Part shown: positions 15,916 to 24,315 of the stretch, piece after piece | Position numbering within the stretch: the first letter of the stretch is position 1 | Layout: the number at the start of each line of letters is the position of its first letter | DNA from: Okeania sp. SIO2F4 | Lineage (GTDB): Bacteria; Cyanobacteriota; Cyanobacteriia; Cyanobacteriales; Microcoleaceae | NCBI RefSeq assembly: GCF_010672385.1 | Contig: NZ_JAAHGT010000028.1 | Span: forward strand, 1 to 33,519 | DNA: 33,519 nt | Reading direction: 5' to 3' | Position numbers and translations under genes: made by a program | The notes under the pieces: generated by a model | Database searches by the model: none | The model's input: only the letters and a program-made list of their open reading frames with translations | What the model was told of the DNA's origin: nothing

Positions 15916-16794
15916 CTATTCTCTTCCTAAAATTTTCTCTGCTTCTTTTTTGGCAATTTCACTATTTTTTTGATAAAGTTCAGCCCTATTAACTGCTACA
16001 TCATACCGTGAATAAATAGGTGAAACAGAGGCCATTAGTTCTGCTGCTTTTTGCCATGTCTTGGCGATCGCCACCCACTCTTCTTGAGACTGAGCAACTT
16101 TTCCATCAGCAACAGCTTTTTGAGCAAGTCGTACTGCTTGAGTAAAAGCTGCTTTTGACTTAGCCTCAGTGTCTTCTGAAGATTTTTTATTAGTAGGGGA
16201 TGGAGACTGGGAAATTGTATTTTCTGAAGCTGTTATTTGATCTATTCCGGAGAGGTTGAACCATCTATTAACTTGGATACCTAAAGTTAGCATCAGCAGA
16301 CTTATAAAAAAAATGCCTATTACATCAGGTTGGAATTGATTTGGCTTTGGCATTCCCGTAGAATAAACAGTTTTAGACAAAGGTATTTTAGTTGGTTTAG
16401 GCTTATTTGTCTGAAAATTATTTGCTATTTGTTTTAAAATATTAGGTTTAGTCAAAGTAATTTGCTGAGACCAAAGTAATTGATTTTCTGGATCTTTAGT
16501 AATATCCTCAAGCCAAAGTAATTTTTGTTCTTGAACAATTCTACTATTAATTTTTACTTGCTCAATATTACGAGGTGAAATTTCTTCAAGGGTCTGTTTA
16601 ACCTCTTCTACAATATTAGACTTTTCTAATTGTTTAGCTTTGGATGCTTCACATAAAACTTGCAAAACACCATCAGAAAATATAGCTCTAATTCTGACAT
16701 CTAATGCAGCTAGCTGTTCATTTAGAATTTGAATAATCGCTGCTACGCTACCCCGACGTGCTTGGATAAATATATCATTACTTTGATTTTTCAT
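15916..16794 (-). CDS. Conserved cyanobacterial-type single-TM protein of unknown function
   Basis: I do not recognise an established family with known function. The 292-residue protein has three parts: a cytoplasmic-looking N-terminal region (1-135) opening QARRGSVAAIIQILNEQLAA; one clear membrane segment at about 156-176 (VIGIFFISLLMLTLGIQVNRW) after a Pro/Lys-rich stretch; and an Ala/Lys-rich helical tail (205-292) with AFTQAVRLAQKAVADGK and WVAIAKTWQKAAELMASV, probably alpha-helical hairpins outside the membrane. No catalytic motif, signal peptide or cysteine pair is visible. The start ATG at 16794 has no Shine-Dalgarno. It has no operon partner, because repeats lie on both sides. Confidence 0.72.
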   Translation of the reverse strand: MKNQSNDIFIQARRGSVAAIIQILNEQLAALDVRIRAIFSDGVLQVLCEASKAKQLEKSNIVEEVKQTLEEISPRNIEQVKINSRIVQEQKLLWLEDITKDPENQLLWSQQITLTKPNILKQIANNFQTNKPKPTKIPLSKTVYSTGMPKPNQFQPDVIGIFFISLLMLTLGIQVNRWFNLSGIDQITASENTISQSPSPTNKKSSEDTEAKSKAAFTQAVRLAQKAVADGKVAQSQEEWVAIAKTWQKAAELMASVSPIYSRYDVAVNRAELYQKNSEIAKKEAEKILGRE

Positions 16795-16832
16795 TGATAG
16801 TTAATACTGTTGATTTAATAGTTCCCAGATAT

Positions 16833-16938
16833 TAGACTTCTTGCAGAATTCAGGGAATAGGTATGGAGGAAATAGGGAGATGAAATTGTTAATTTTAGCT
16901 CTTGAATTTATTTAATTAAAACTTTTGCAAGATGTCTA
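16833..16938. repeat. MITE-like element (family H), 106 bp
   Basis: TAGACTTCTTGCA (16833-16845) and TGCAAGATGTCTA (16926-16938) are imperfect inverted ends (12 of 13 matched). The interior includes GAATTCAGGGAATAGG and is non-coding. It lies 18 bases from the family A element. Confidence 0.55.
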
Positions 16939-16956
16939 TTGAATACAATTTTTAGT

Positions 16957-17136
16957 GGGACTTACACAAAACACCAGCAGAAAATAGACTCAAATATAGG
17001 CAGGCAAAGGTTTTTACCTCAAAAAGGCATAAATCCTTAATTATTAAGGGTTTTAGCTATTTTTAGGGCCTCGACGTAATGCCCTTATCTATACTGACTT
17101 TCAGGCATTTTTTCTCCTAGAAAATGTCTAAGTACC
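16957..17136 (+). repeat. MITE family A, 180 bp, copy 2
   Basis: Ends are GGGACTTACACA and TGTCTAAGTACC. The interior aligns with the reverse complement of 10722-10901 (for example CTCAAATATAG and CTCGACGTAATGCCCTTATC). TTAGT occurs at 16952-16956 and 17138-17142. The remaining bases to 17420 hold the leuD promoter and nothing else recognised. Confidence 0.75.
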
Positions 17137-17420
17137 ATTAGTTCATCTAAAGATTATTTCTTTATAGTATTGCTACAGAATTTAGCAGATAAGACTAAGT
17201 AAAAATTCCTATTGCGATATACGCAATAAAAGCAATGAGTAAGTATCTATCAGAAATAGAGAAAGGTACTACAGACAAAAGAAGACATATCTAATTTCCA
17301 TCCATAAAGTTTTTTGTAGCAATTATTTAAAGAAACAGTAAAACGAGGATGACAATGGGAGTCTCACAAGTCTTATGTTAAAATTTGCGACAGCATTAGA
17401 GGGAAAACAGGAAACTTACT

Positions 17421-17972
17421 ATGGCCAAATCCCTAAGTGGCAAAATCTTTGTACTAGATGACAATATAGATACCGACCAAATTATTCCCGCCGAGTATCT
17501 AACATTAGTTCCTTCCAAGCCAGATGAATATGATAAGCTAGGAAGTTATGCTTTGTGTGGGTTGCCTGACCGTTACGGTAAATTTATTGAAGCAGGAGAA
17601 ACGAAAACCCACTATCCAATTATCGTAGCTGGAGAAAATTTTGGTTGTGGCTCTTCACGGGAACACGCACCTATTGCCCTAGGTGCTTCTGGCGTCCAAG
17701 CAGTAGTTGCTCAATCTTACGCTCGTATATTTTTCCGCAATTGTTCCGCCACTGGAGAGCTATATCCTTGGGAATCTAGCGATCGCCTGTGTGAGTTATT
17801 TCAAACTGGTCAGGAAGTTACTATTGATTTTGAAGAAAATCAAATAACTAATCATACTCTTGGTAAAACTTATCAGTTGAAGTCTTTGGGAGAAGTAAGA
17901 CCTGTCATTGATGCTGGAGGTCTTTTTGCCTATGCTCGTCAAACAGGTATGATTTCCCAAAAACAAGGTTAA
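17421..17972 (+). CDS. leuD: 3-isopropylmalate dehydratase small subunit
   Basis: Small (swivel) subunit of isopropylmalate isomerase in leucine synthesis, of 183 residues. It works with the LeuC large subunit, which carries the Fe-S cluster and is not in this window. Diagnostic stretches are DDNIDTDQIIPAEYL (13-27) and NFGCGSSREHAPIAL (73-87), the latter holding the substrate-contacting serine-arginine loop. QSYARIFFRNCSATGELYP follows. AGGAAA lies a few bases before the ATG at 17421. A hairpin terminator follows at 17988-18014. The length and the loop fit the short bacterial/archaeal-type LeuD found in cyanobacteria. A homoaconitase-type small subunit is the only serious alternative. Confidence 0.93.
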   Translation: MAKSLSGKIFVLDDNIDTDQIIPAEYLTLVPSKPDEYDKLGSYALCGLPDRYGKFIEAGETKTHYPIIVAGENFGCGSSREHAPIALGASGVQAVVAQSYARIFFRNCSATGELYPWESSDRLCELFQTGQEVTIDFEENQITNHTLGKTYQLKSLGEVRPVIDAGGLFAYARQTGMISQKQG

Positions 17973-17987
17973 ATTTTTCTTTTAAGT

Positions 17988-18014
17988 AGGAGAAGAAATT
18001 TATCTCTCCTTTTT
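17988..18014 (+). terminator. Hairpin terminator after leuD
   Basis: AGGAGA (17988-17993) and TCTCCT (18005-18010) form a 6-bp stem followed by TTTT, 15 bases past the leuD stop. Confidence 0.65.
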
Positions 18015-18060
18015 GATGTTCAATTTTTCAATAATATTCAATTGTTTAGTTTTGAATTTG

Positions 18061-18138
18061 ATGGAAGCTAAAGCCCCAGAACGTAACAGCCTAAAATTCA
18101 TTATTTTATATAAGGGAATTATTGCGACTGTCATGTTG
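18061..18138 (+). pseudogene. DUF2127 membrane protein, N-terminal part (split by TnpB element)
   Basis: ATG at 18061 opens MEAKAPERNSLKFIILYKG and reads 26 codons to the element boundary, then runs into a stop at 18157-18159 inside the element's right end. FIILYKGIIATVML is the first membrane helix of the cyanobacterial DUF2127 type. The rest of the protein resumes at 19556. Removing 18139-19555 joins the two parts in the same frame to give a 148-residue protein, a normal family length. Confidence 0.8.
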
Positions 18139-18182
18139 TTGACGTTCTCCTCTGCCTAAAGGCAAGAGGATTCTAAATATCA
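18139..18182 (-). ncRNA. Probable omega RNA 3' region / right end
   Basis: Read on the minus strand, GAATCCTCTTGCC and GGCAGAGGAG form a hairpin just after the tnpB stop, followed by AACGTCAA at the boundary. TnpB guide RNAs end here and continue into the flank. The flanking 20 bases, CAACATGACAGTCGCAATAA (18138 down to 18119), would be the guide. This is inferred from known TnpB biology and has no direct evidence of transcription. Confidence 0.55.
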
Positions 18183-19451
18183 CTATTTAGACTTTCTCTT
18201 TCGTCGAGTCGGCTTATCTGTTTGGGTTTCCCCATCCAGACAGAGGCCAGTCTCTCCAGAGATGTTACTTTCCCCGCGCCCCGGGGTAGTTGATAGTTGC
18301 TTGAGAGCAGATTGGAGAATATTAATTGCAGCATTTTCGTCCCTATCTGCTTCATAACCACAGCGGGGACATTTATGAGTTCTAGTGCTTAAAGTTTTGC
18401 TGACTTTTTTCCCACAGTTTGAGCAGTTTTGAGATGTATTGAATGGCTCAACCGCGATAACCGGAACTCCATAAATTCTGCCAAAATATTCCAACCATTC
18501 CCTAAATTTGTACCAAGCTGCATCATTAATTGATTTGGCCAGATGATGATTTTTAACCATGTTACGCACTTTTAGGTTTTCTATCGCTACCAAGTCGTTA
18601 GACCGGATGACGCGCTGCGCTGCTTTGCAAGCCCAATCGTTACGTCTGCGTGATACCTTAAGATGCGTTATACCCAACCGATTCCTTGCTTTTATCCTGT
18701 TTTTGCTACCTTTTTTAGTACGAGATAAACGCTTCTGTAGCTTTTTGATTTGGCGCTCACCCTTTCTAAAAAACCGAGGATTATCGACTTGATTACCTTC
18801 AGAATCGGTGTAGAAATGATTTAAACCTACATCTAATCCCGTTTGTTTTCCTGTTAATTCTTTTTTTTCCTCCCTAGTGTGGTCAATCAAAAACTGGGCA
18901 TAATAGCCATCATGCCTTCTAATTATTCTGACTCGTTTAATTTGTTTGAGTTGATAATAATGAAGGTCTCGACTTCCCCAAAGTTTAAAAGTACCAGCCT
19001 CAAATTTATCAGTTAACACCAAATAACGTCTATCTTCTGAAAGTTTCCAACCCGAAGTTTTGTACTCTACTGATGCTCTAACTTGATACTTTTTAAACTT
19101 AGGATACCCTCTCTTGGTGCGCGTTCCCTTGCGACTGCCGTCGTCGCGGGGTCGCACCGCTTTTTTACTTGGCACTTTAGCTTTACAGTTTTTGTAGAAT
19201 CTTTCAATAGCTGCCCAAGCCCTCTCAGCATGAGCTTGTCTAGCCATTGAATTCAGCTTTTTTGCCCAGGGAAAATCGAGATTATCTGCTAAGATTTTAC
19301 AGTATTTGTAGGCATCATTACGACTCTTAACCTGCCCGTCAATCCATGCTTTGATGATGCTATTGCGGACAAAAAGTCCCGTACGAATAGCCTCATCCAG
19401 CTTTTCGTATTGGACTGTTTCTCCTTCTAATTTCATCTCATAAACCAGCAT
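18183..19451 (-). CDS. tnpB: TnpB RNA-guided nuclease (IS200/IS605 OrfB)
   Basis: Intact 422-residue TnpB. The N-terminal recognition part starts MLVYEMKLEGETVQYEKLDE. RuvC-I is TGLDVGLNHFYT with the catalytic Asp. RuvC-II is LVAIENLKVRNM with Glu. The zinc finger is CSNCG...CPRCG. RuvC-III is DRDENAAINIL with Asp. A basic Thr/Lys/Arg tail (TRRKRKSK) overlaps the region expected to template the omega RNA. TnpB cleaves DNA next to a TAM under omega RNA guidance and favours retention of its element. It is not close in sequence to the frameshifted copy at 2356-3655, whose N-terminus and spacing differ, so the two are separate lineages. Confidence 0.93.
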   Translation of the reverse strand: MLVYEMKLEGETVQYEKLDEAIRTGLFVRNSIIKAWIDGQVKSRNDAYKYCKILADNLDFPWAKKLNSMARQAHAERAWAAIERFYKNCKAKVPSKKAVRPRDDGSRKGTRTKRGYPKFKKYQVRASVEYKTSGWKLSEDRRYLVLTDKFEAGTFKLWGSRDLHYYQLKQIKRVRIIRRHDGYYAQFLIDHTREEKKELTGKQTGLDVGLNHFYTDSEGNQVDNPRFFRKGERQIKKLQKRLSRTKKGSKNRIKARNRLGITHLKVSRRRNDWACKAAQRVIRSNDLVAIENLKVRNMVKNHHLAKSINDAAWYKFREWLEYFGRIYGVPVIAVEPFNTSQNCSNCGKKVSKTLSTRTHKCPRCGYEADRDENAAINILQSALKQLSTTPGRGESNISGETGLCLDGETQTDKPTRRKRKSK

Positions 19452-19555
19452 GGTTTTATTGTTTTTACCTACGATAATGTTGTAGCATTAAAAGCCAGAA
19501 AATGACAACTAACTTGGCAAAAAAGCCCTCCTGAAAGGACGGGGCTTTAAACCCA

Positions 19556-19924
19556 TTTTTTTCGGTAATTTCTTTAATTTCAGCTTGGAGCTGGAGAAAT
19601 TTTGATAATCTCGCAACTTGGGCTGAAATTAATCTGATTAATGGGGAGTTTCAGACAGTAGAATTAATCTTAAAACCAATTCTCAATGCTGATATTCCTA
19701 GTCTTAAGTTAGTGGCTCGTTATACAGCAGTTTATGGCAGTTTGATAATTATCACCTTGGTTGGTTTGTGCTATGAAAAAGTCTGGTCTAAGATTCTTTT
19801 TTTAGGATTAGTTGCTGTACCACTCCCCTTAGAAATCAAGGAATTAATCGATGATTTTTCTATCATCAGATTGACTATTTTTATACTTAATTTAGCTGTC
19901 TTTGTATTTTTAATTATCCGATAA
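19556..19924 (+). pseudogene. DUF2127 membrane protein, C-terminal part (split by TnpB element)
   Basis: The frame is open from the element boundary: FFSVISLISAWSWRNFDNLA and onwards to VFLIIR, 122 codons. Two or more membrane helices are clear (YGSLIIITLVGLCYEKVW; ILFLGLVAVPLPLEIKEL; TIFILNLAVFVFLIIR). The YEKVW...PLEIKELI pattern is typical of DUF2127 proteins, which have unknown function. A GTG at 19712 could start a 70-residue product, but it has no ribosome site and would lack the first half. I read it as the 3' remnant of one disrupted gene. Confidence 0.82.
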
Positions 19925-20657
19925 TTTAAGACTGAAGATTAAATTTTATTTTCAAGAATAAAGAAAGACAAAGATTTTTTTAAGATCAGCAAAAACATTT
20001 TTAAAATACTTGTAATTTTTATCTTGACAAAACACTAGGTTTTAGGGAATAGCTTAACTCGAAATAGAAAATAAGAAACACAAGTTTACCTCACTAACTT
20101 GAGAAACGCTACATTCTACATATTTAGATAGATGATTAAACAAATTGATAAAAAGGAAAACCCTCTGATAAATTTAAAGTGTTTATTTAGGCAATAAAAG
20201 TTTTGTTATTGACAGCTTGTTAGCTAGATTAGCTACATATAGAGCTTTTTATTAACATGGAATATAGCTATCAGGTCTGTAAGTTATCAAACTTCAAAAA
20301 TACTTATATTTTCTCTGTGGTCTACCTTTGTGAAAACCGCTATAATACAAAATTTATAAAATAATTTTACAAATAACAATCTAGGTAATCGAACTCTGAA
20401 AAACTGGATTCAGCCATAGTGGCAACCTATACGATTTACCTACTACCTCACAGCTACCACCTACTACATAAAACTTATTTGTAGCAAGCTAGAGATTAGA
20501 GAAATGTTTCCATTAGAGCTAGGAAAAGGTTTTTGATAACGCGCTTATTCAAACTTGATATTATAAAAATATTGTGATTTTTCCTGCTATCATAAACTCT
20601 TTAACAAATCCTACTTTTGTCTGTTGCCTCAAATATTTTATTTTATTTTCATATCTC
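19925..20657. other. Gene-free stretch
   Basis: AT-rich sequence of 730 bases between the split DUF2127 gene and the inverted-repeat element at 20658. I find no frame, known repeat or clear terminator in it. Confidence 0.45.
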
Positions 20658-20811
20658 ATATCATGTCCGTTGGTATCGTTTGTCTAAAAGCTGAGGAAAT
20701 ATCTACCATCTTTAAGCTTCTTCCTTCTTCCTTCTTCCTTCTTCCTTACCTTTTCCTTCTTCCTTCTTCCTTACCTTTGCTATACAATACCGATGCTACC
20801 GGACATGAGAT
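20658..20811. repeat. MITE family D-like element, copy 3
   Basis: Ends are ATATCATGTCCG and CGGACATGAGAT (11 of 12 matched as an inverted pair), with a CTTCTTCC microsatellite inside (about 20720-20772). The pyrimidine-rich interior and the ATACCGATGCTACCGGA approach to the end match 30747-30888. The 85-codon frame over it is not a gene. Confidence 0.6.
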
Positions 20812-20878
20812 CAAATATAAATCCCATAAAAATATCAACCCTCAGTTACTTCCTGAATTTGAAGAAAGTAAAAGAGGG

Positions 20879-20908
20879 TAAAAAAAAAGCAACAATAAAT
20901 AAGTTGCT
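20879..20908 (-). terminator. Hairpin terminator after the TerB-like gene
   Basis: On the minus strand AGCAAC (complement of 20903-20908) and GTTGCT (complement of 20888-20893) form a 6-bp stem followed by a T run (plus-strand A run, about 20881-20888), 20 bases past the stop. Confidence 0.75.
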
Positions 20909-20927
20909 GCATTTACCATCAATCAAT

Positions 20928-21410
20928 TTAATTTTGCATAAATTGCTGTAGACCACGAGTCATCATCTCAACTATTCCCTCTTCCTGATTAATTTCAGTA
21001 TTTGCCTCAGCTTCTATACGCTCTACTACATCCCGTGAAAGATTAAGCAACTGCTTTAATTTTTGATAAGCAACCTCTTCCTCTTCATTAATATTTGGCT
21101 CATCAGGAGTACGAGCGCTACAAGCAATTACTTCATAACCTAATTTTAATACAAGTTCCCTTTCCTGCTGACTTTCTAATTTGGGAATTGATTCCTCCAA
21201 TGGTATATTTTGCATCAGATAATCCCGTAATTCCTCTTGAAGTTGTTGTTGGGAATCTCCTGTAGCAAATAAACTACTAAAGCGCTTCAACATTAGATCG
21301 ACTTCCTCTTGCGCCAGTTGTCCGTCAGCCCATGCCATATAAGCAACAATCCGCAACAAATTCATCTGGCGTGGAGTAATAGATGGGGGTGGAGGTGGTT
21401 GAACTGCCAT
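20928..21410 (-). CDS. TerB-family (tellurite-resistance-like) protein
   Basis: Acidic all-helical protein of 160 residues. After a Pro-rich start (QPPPPPSITPRQ), LLRIVAYMAWADGQLAQEEVDLMLKRF (about 19-45) carries the W/A-D-G-x-L-x-x-E-E signature of the TerB fold, which holds metal-binding acidic residues in characterised relatives. A second acidic pattern, INEEEEVAYQKLKQLL, is at about 106-121. TerB-like proteins are common in cyanobacteria, and most have no role in tellurite resistance; function here is unknown. GAGGA lies about eight bases before the ATG at 21410. It is probably cytoplasmic and is transcribed alone, ending at a hairpin terminator. Confidence 0.78.
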   Translation of the reverse strand: MAVQPPPPPSITPRQMNLLRIVAYMAWADGQLAQEEVDLMLKRFSSLFATGDSQQQLQEELRDYLMQNIPLEESIPKLESQQERELVLKLGYEVIACSARTPDEPNINEEEEVAYQKLKQLLNLSRDVVERIEAEANTEINQEEGIVEMMTRGLQQFMQN

Positions 21411-21586
21411 AGATTTTTCCTCAATATTTTGCTATTTATAGCTGAACTTTTAACCTATCATCAAGCTAATAGTTATTATCAAATCGTTGATAATTTTTAA
21501 ATATTTCCTTTGAAATAGCTTTATGCAGGCTGTTATTAGGGCAAAATCCTTGTCTGCGTATTTTTATTCTCAGAAGTTCCCGAAAG

Positions 21587-21777
21587 AAAGTAGCCATCGC
21601 CTCTTCCATCAAACTTCCTTTAACTACTCAACCAATTCATTCTCTGAAGCACTCCAGAAAAAAAGCGCCGACTCTCACGGGGTAGAAAGTAAAGTAGCCA
21701 TCGCCTCTTCCATCAAACTTCTTTTAACTACTCAACCAATTCATTCTCTGAAGCACTCCAGAAAAATTCGCGCCGAT
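21587..21777. repeat. Direct repeat of about 85 bp, period 104
   Basis: AAAGTAGCCATCGCCTCTTC through CTGAAGCACTCCAGAAAA to CGCCG occurs at 21587-21671 and 21691-21777 with very few differences. A 96-codon plus-strand frame spans it, but its two halves are in different frames, so I do not call it a gene. Confidence 0.8.
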
Positions 21778-21813
21778 CGGGAAATTAGGCTTGCATCCTT
21801 AAACCAACTGTAG

Positions 21814-22368
21814 TATTATAAAATCAGTAGGAGTCGTTCGCCAATACTCTAGACTATTTATTCAACACAAATTAGATTCAAAAAAACAAAAAAAATCATG
21901 CTTGTGTATCACAAAATCAATATTCTGTCAAAACAGCAAAAAACAGGCATAGAAAAAAAGTCATTTTGAGCAAAGCAAATTTAGGGAAAAATAAACCAAA
22001 ACAACGGCAGAATAGGAAGGAACAGCCATAAAAATCAATCAAGACATAAAATGCCCTAACTATACTCTATGTTCACAGTATCACAAAATCGAAAAAAAGC
22101 GCTAAAAATATTGAAACTTCGTTAACCAACTCAGAAAAAATTCCCTATTTAACAAGCAGGCAAAAATAGTAAAATTTAAAATATTAAAACCAAAAACAGA
22201 AAACCATAACTTTACCTAATTTTCAAACCTGAAAACTAAAAAAGCTGATAACTGCAAAAGCTGATAACTGATAACTGAATTTAACCCCCCAAAACAAAAG
22301 ATTATCAACCAAGGCAAAAATGAAAACCAAAAACATTGAATACAATAGCTTTTAATCCCCTTTGATAA
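21814..22368. other. Gene-free, plus-strand A-rich stretch
   Basis: 555 bases with strong A over T bias on the plus strand (many AAAAA and CAAAA runs) and an AGCTGATAACTG short repeat near 22240-22278. No frame survives. It could be a decayed region downstream of the M61 gene. Confidence 0.5.
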
Positions 22369-24186
22369 TTAACCTTTTCGTGAGGATATCGACTCTAATG
22401 AACTTCCCAACCAACCAGCAAAATTTTCTTGTTGTTTTGCCGTAGGGTTTTTTACTGGTACAACTTGATAACAACTGGGACTAGGGAGAGCCAAAGTTAC
22501 CTGATGAGTAATAAGTTCATCTTGATGGAAAACCGTTACCTCCAAAACATCCCCTGGTTGATAATCCTTGAGGCGATCGCTCAACTTATCTGCATTTACC
22601 CGAAAACCATCTATTGCCAGTAACTCATCCCCTACATCCAATCCCGCCAACTCTGCTGGTCCCTGATGTTGAACAAATTTAATTATTTCTTTTCTATTGT
22701 CACTAACAACATTCATACCTAAATCAGGCCATTCATTATCTTCTTTTTTAAGTTGTAGTCCAAAAGGTCTGAGATATTCATCAAAAGGCAACTCATCTAC
22801 ACCATCAATATACCTCTCAAAGAAATCGCCCAAATCTAATTCTGCTACCTCTTCAATTACACTTTTCAATTCTTCAGGAGTAAAACCTATTTCTGACTTA
22901 CCAAACTTATCCCACATTTGACGCATTACATCATCCAGTGAGTATTTATTTTCATGTTTTTCTCGGATTAACAAATCAAGCAATAAAGATATCATTGCTC
23001 CTTTTAAATAATAGGAAATCTGACAGTTATTACTATTAGCATCCCGACGATATAATTTAATCCAAGCATCCCAACTAGACTCACTTACTGGTTGTACTTT
23101 TCGTCCTATTATTGTTAGCAGAAGTGTAATTTCTTTTCCTAATAATTTGAAGAAAGTTTTCACATCAAAAATACCAGCTCTAAAAGGAATTAATAAATCA
23201 TAATAACTCGTTGTACCCTCAGAAAACCATAGAGAAGGAGTGTAATTTTCCCGTTCATAATCAAAAACTTCTAATGCTTTAGGTCGAATCCGCTTAACAT
23301 TCCATAAGTGGAAAAACTCATGGGCAACTAACTGCATGAAGCGATCGCGTTTTTCCTTATTCCTAAAACCGAATCTCGGATAATTTAAAGTACAACTAAA
23401 CTTATGTTCTAAACCACCAAAACCTTTACTAGAACTATGCAAAATAAATAAATATTCTTCATAAGGCAAACCACCAAAAACCTCTGCTTCTACTTCAATA
23501 ATTTTTTGTATATCTGGAATTAGTTTTTCTGGTTCCGCATTACCCTTTCCCCAAATAGCTAATTGATGTTTTTTTCCTTGTACTTCAAATTGATTTAGTT
23601 GATGACTACCTATCTCAAAAGGACTATCTACTAAAGTATCAAAATCTTCTGCTTCAAACGTATTTTCTGTATCTATAATCTTTGGTAAAGATGTCGTTAC
23701 TTGCCAATCAGATTTAGGTGTAATAACTTTTATACTAATCTTATTTTTCTCACATTCAGGAATATAAAAGAACAAAGCCGCCCCATTAAAATAACCATGT
23801 GTAGAGTCTAAATGATTAGTGCGCACTGTCAATTCATTAGCAAATATTCTGTATTGAACTATTACTTCCGAGACTCCCAATGTTTCGATTTGCCAGTGAT
23901 TTTTGCTAAGTTTTTGCCAAGGTAAAGGTCGTTCATTTTCACCATAGGCGCAGAAATCTTGCAAATGTTTAGCATATTCCCTGACTAAGTAAGAACCAGG
24001 CGTCCATACTGGCATTTTTAAATCCAGTTTTTTAGATGTTTCTAATAATGAGGAGGATAGTTGTTCAACTCTAACAGACAAACTAACCTCAAACAGATGG
24101 GATTCTGGATGAGGCATAGATACTTTATATTTAATTGCTGGGGTTGTAATTGTGGGACTGAGGGGTACTATTCTAGCTTCAGTCAT
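22369..24186 (-). CDS. M61-family metallopeptidase with PDZ domain
   Basis: Protein of 605 residues. The N-terminal beta-rich M61 domain has the usual KMPVWTPGSYLVREYAKH stretch (57-74). Catalytic zinc ligands are HEFFH at 289-293 within VAHEFFHLWNVKRIRP, and the third ligand is E323 in WFSEGTTSYYD. GFGGLEHKFS (256-264) is the substrate-strand motif of the family. A PDZ domain covers about 470-570 (PAELAGLDVGDELLAIDGF). M61 members act as glycyl or related aminopeptidases. No signal peptide is seen, so it is probably cytoplasmic. The start ATG at 24186 falls at the edge of a dispersed repeat (24182-24315), so the 5' leader is repeat-derived. It stands alone. Confidence 0.92.
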   Translation of the reverse strand: MTEARIVPLSPTITTPAIKYKVSMPHPESHLFEVSLSVRVEQLSSSLLETSKKLDLKMPVWTPGSYLVREYAKHLQDFCAYGENERPLPWQKLSKNHWQIETLGVSEVIVQYRIFANELTVRTNHLDSTHGYFNGAALFFYIPECEKNKISIKVITPKSDWQVTTSLPKIIDTENTFEAEDFDTLVDSPFEIGSHQLNQFEVQGKKHQLAIWGKGNAEPEKLIPDIQKIIEVEAEVFGGLPYEEYLFILHSSSKGFGGLEHKFSCTLNYPRFGFRNKEKRDRFMQLVAHEFFHLWNVKRIRPKALEVFDYERENYTPSLWFSEGTTSYYDLLIPFRAGIFDVKTFFKLLGKEITLLLTIIGRKVQPVSESSWDAWIKLYRRDANSNNCQISYYLKGAMISLLLDLLIREKHENKYSLDDVMRQMWDKFGKSEIGFTPEELKSVIEEVAELDLGDFFERYIDGVDELPFDEYLRPFGLQLKKEDNEWPDLGMNVVSDNRKEIIKFVQHQGPAELAGLDVGDELLAIDGFRVNADKLSDRLKDYQPGDVLEVTVFHQDELITHQVTLALPSPSCYQVVPVKNPTAKQQENFAGWLGSSLESISSRKG

Positions 24187-24315
24187 TTCAGTTATCAGTT
24201 ATCAGTTATCAGTTATCATTTCCTCTGGCTGAAGCTAGAGGCTTGAAATTCAAAATTTCCTTTTTTATCCCCTTGAAAGGGGAAACTTAATATCTTAATT
24301 TCTTCCTTTGTCAAA
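24182..24315. repeat. Dispersed repeat with hairpin, copy 2 (overlaps the M61 start)
   Basis: GTCATTTCAGTTATCAG and the following tandem ATCAGTT units, then CCTCT (24222-24226) paired with AGAGG (24237-24241), then TTTCCTTTTTTATCCCCTTG. It matches 8601-8725. Downstream, 24370-24480 shows a weak inverted pair (GTGTAACTTT / AAGTTGCACAC) that I do not classify. Confidence 0.65.

Larger units (their letters stand above)
18139..19555 (-). mobile_element. TnpB-only IS200/IS605-type element inserted in a DUF2127 gene
   Basis: About 1417 bases, with boundaries set by reading-frame continuity of the interrupted gene. The left end (19522-19548 on the plus strand) has the hairpin AAAGCCC...GGGGCTTT. 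The right end (18139-18175) has a hairpin of GAATCC...GGAG type ending CGTCAA. There are no terminal inverted repeats or target duplication, as expected for this superfamily. TnpA is absent, so movement would need a transposase in trans. The exact ends are uncertain by a base or two. Confidence 0.8.

Noticed and set aside
18173-18361. 62-codon minus-strand frame at the end of the intact tnpB
   Set aside because: It overlaps tnpB in another frame in the region expected to encode the omega RNA.
19712-19924. Independent 70-residue membrane protein from the GTG
   Set aside because: The frame is open upstream to the TnpB boundary and rejoins 18061-18138, so it is the remnant of a split gene.
20624-20881. 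85-codon plus-strand frame
   Set aside because: It lies over an inverted-repeat element with a CTTCTTCC microsatellite.
21523-21813. 96-codon plus-strand frame
   Set aside because: It is built on an 85-bp direct repeat read in two frames, with no domain.
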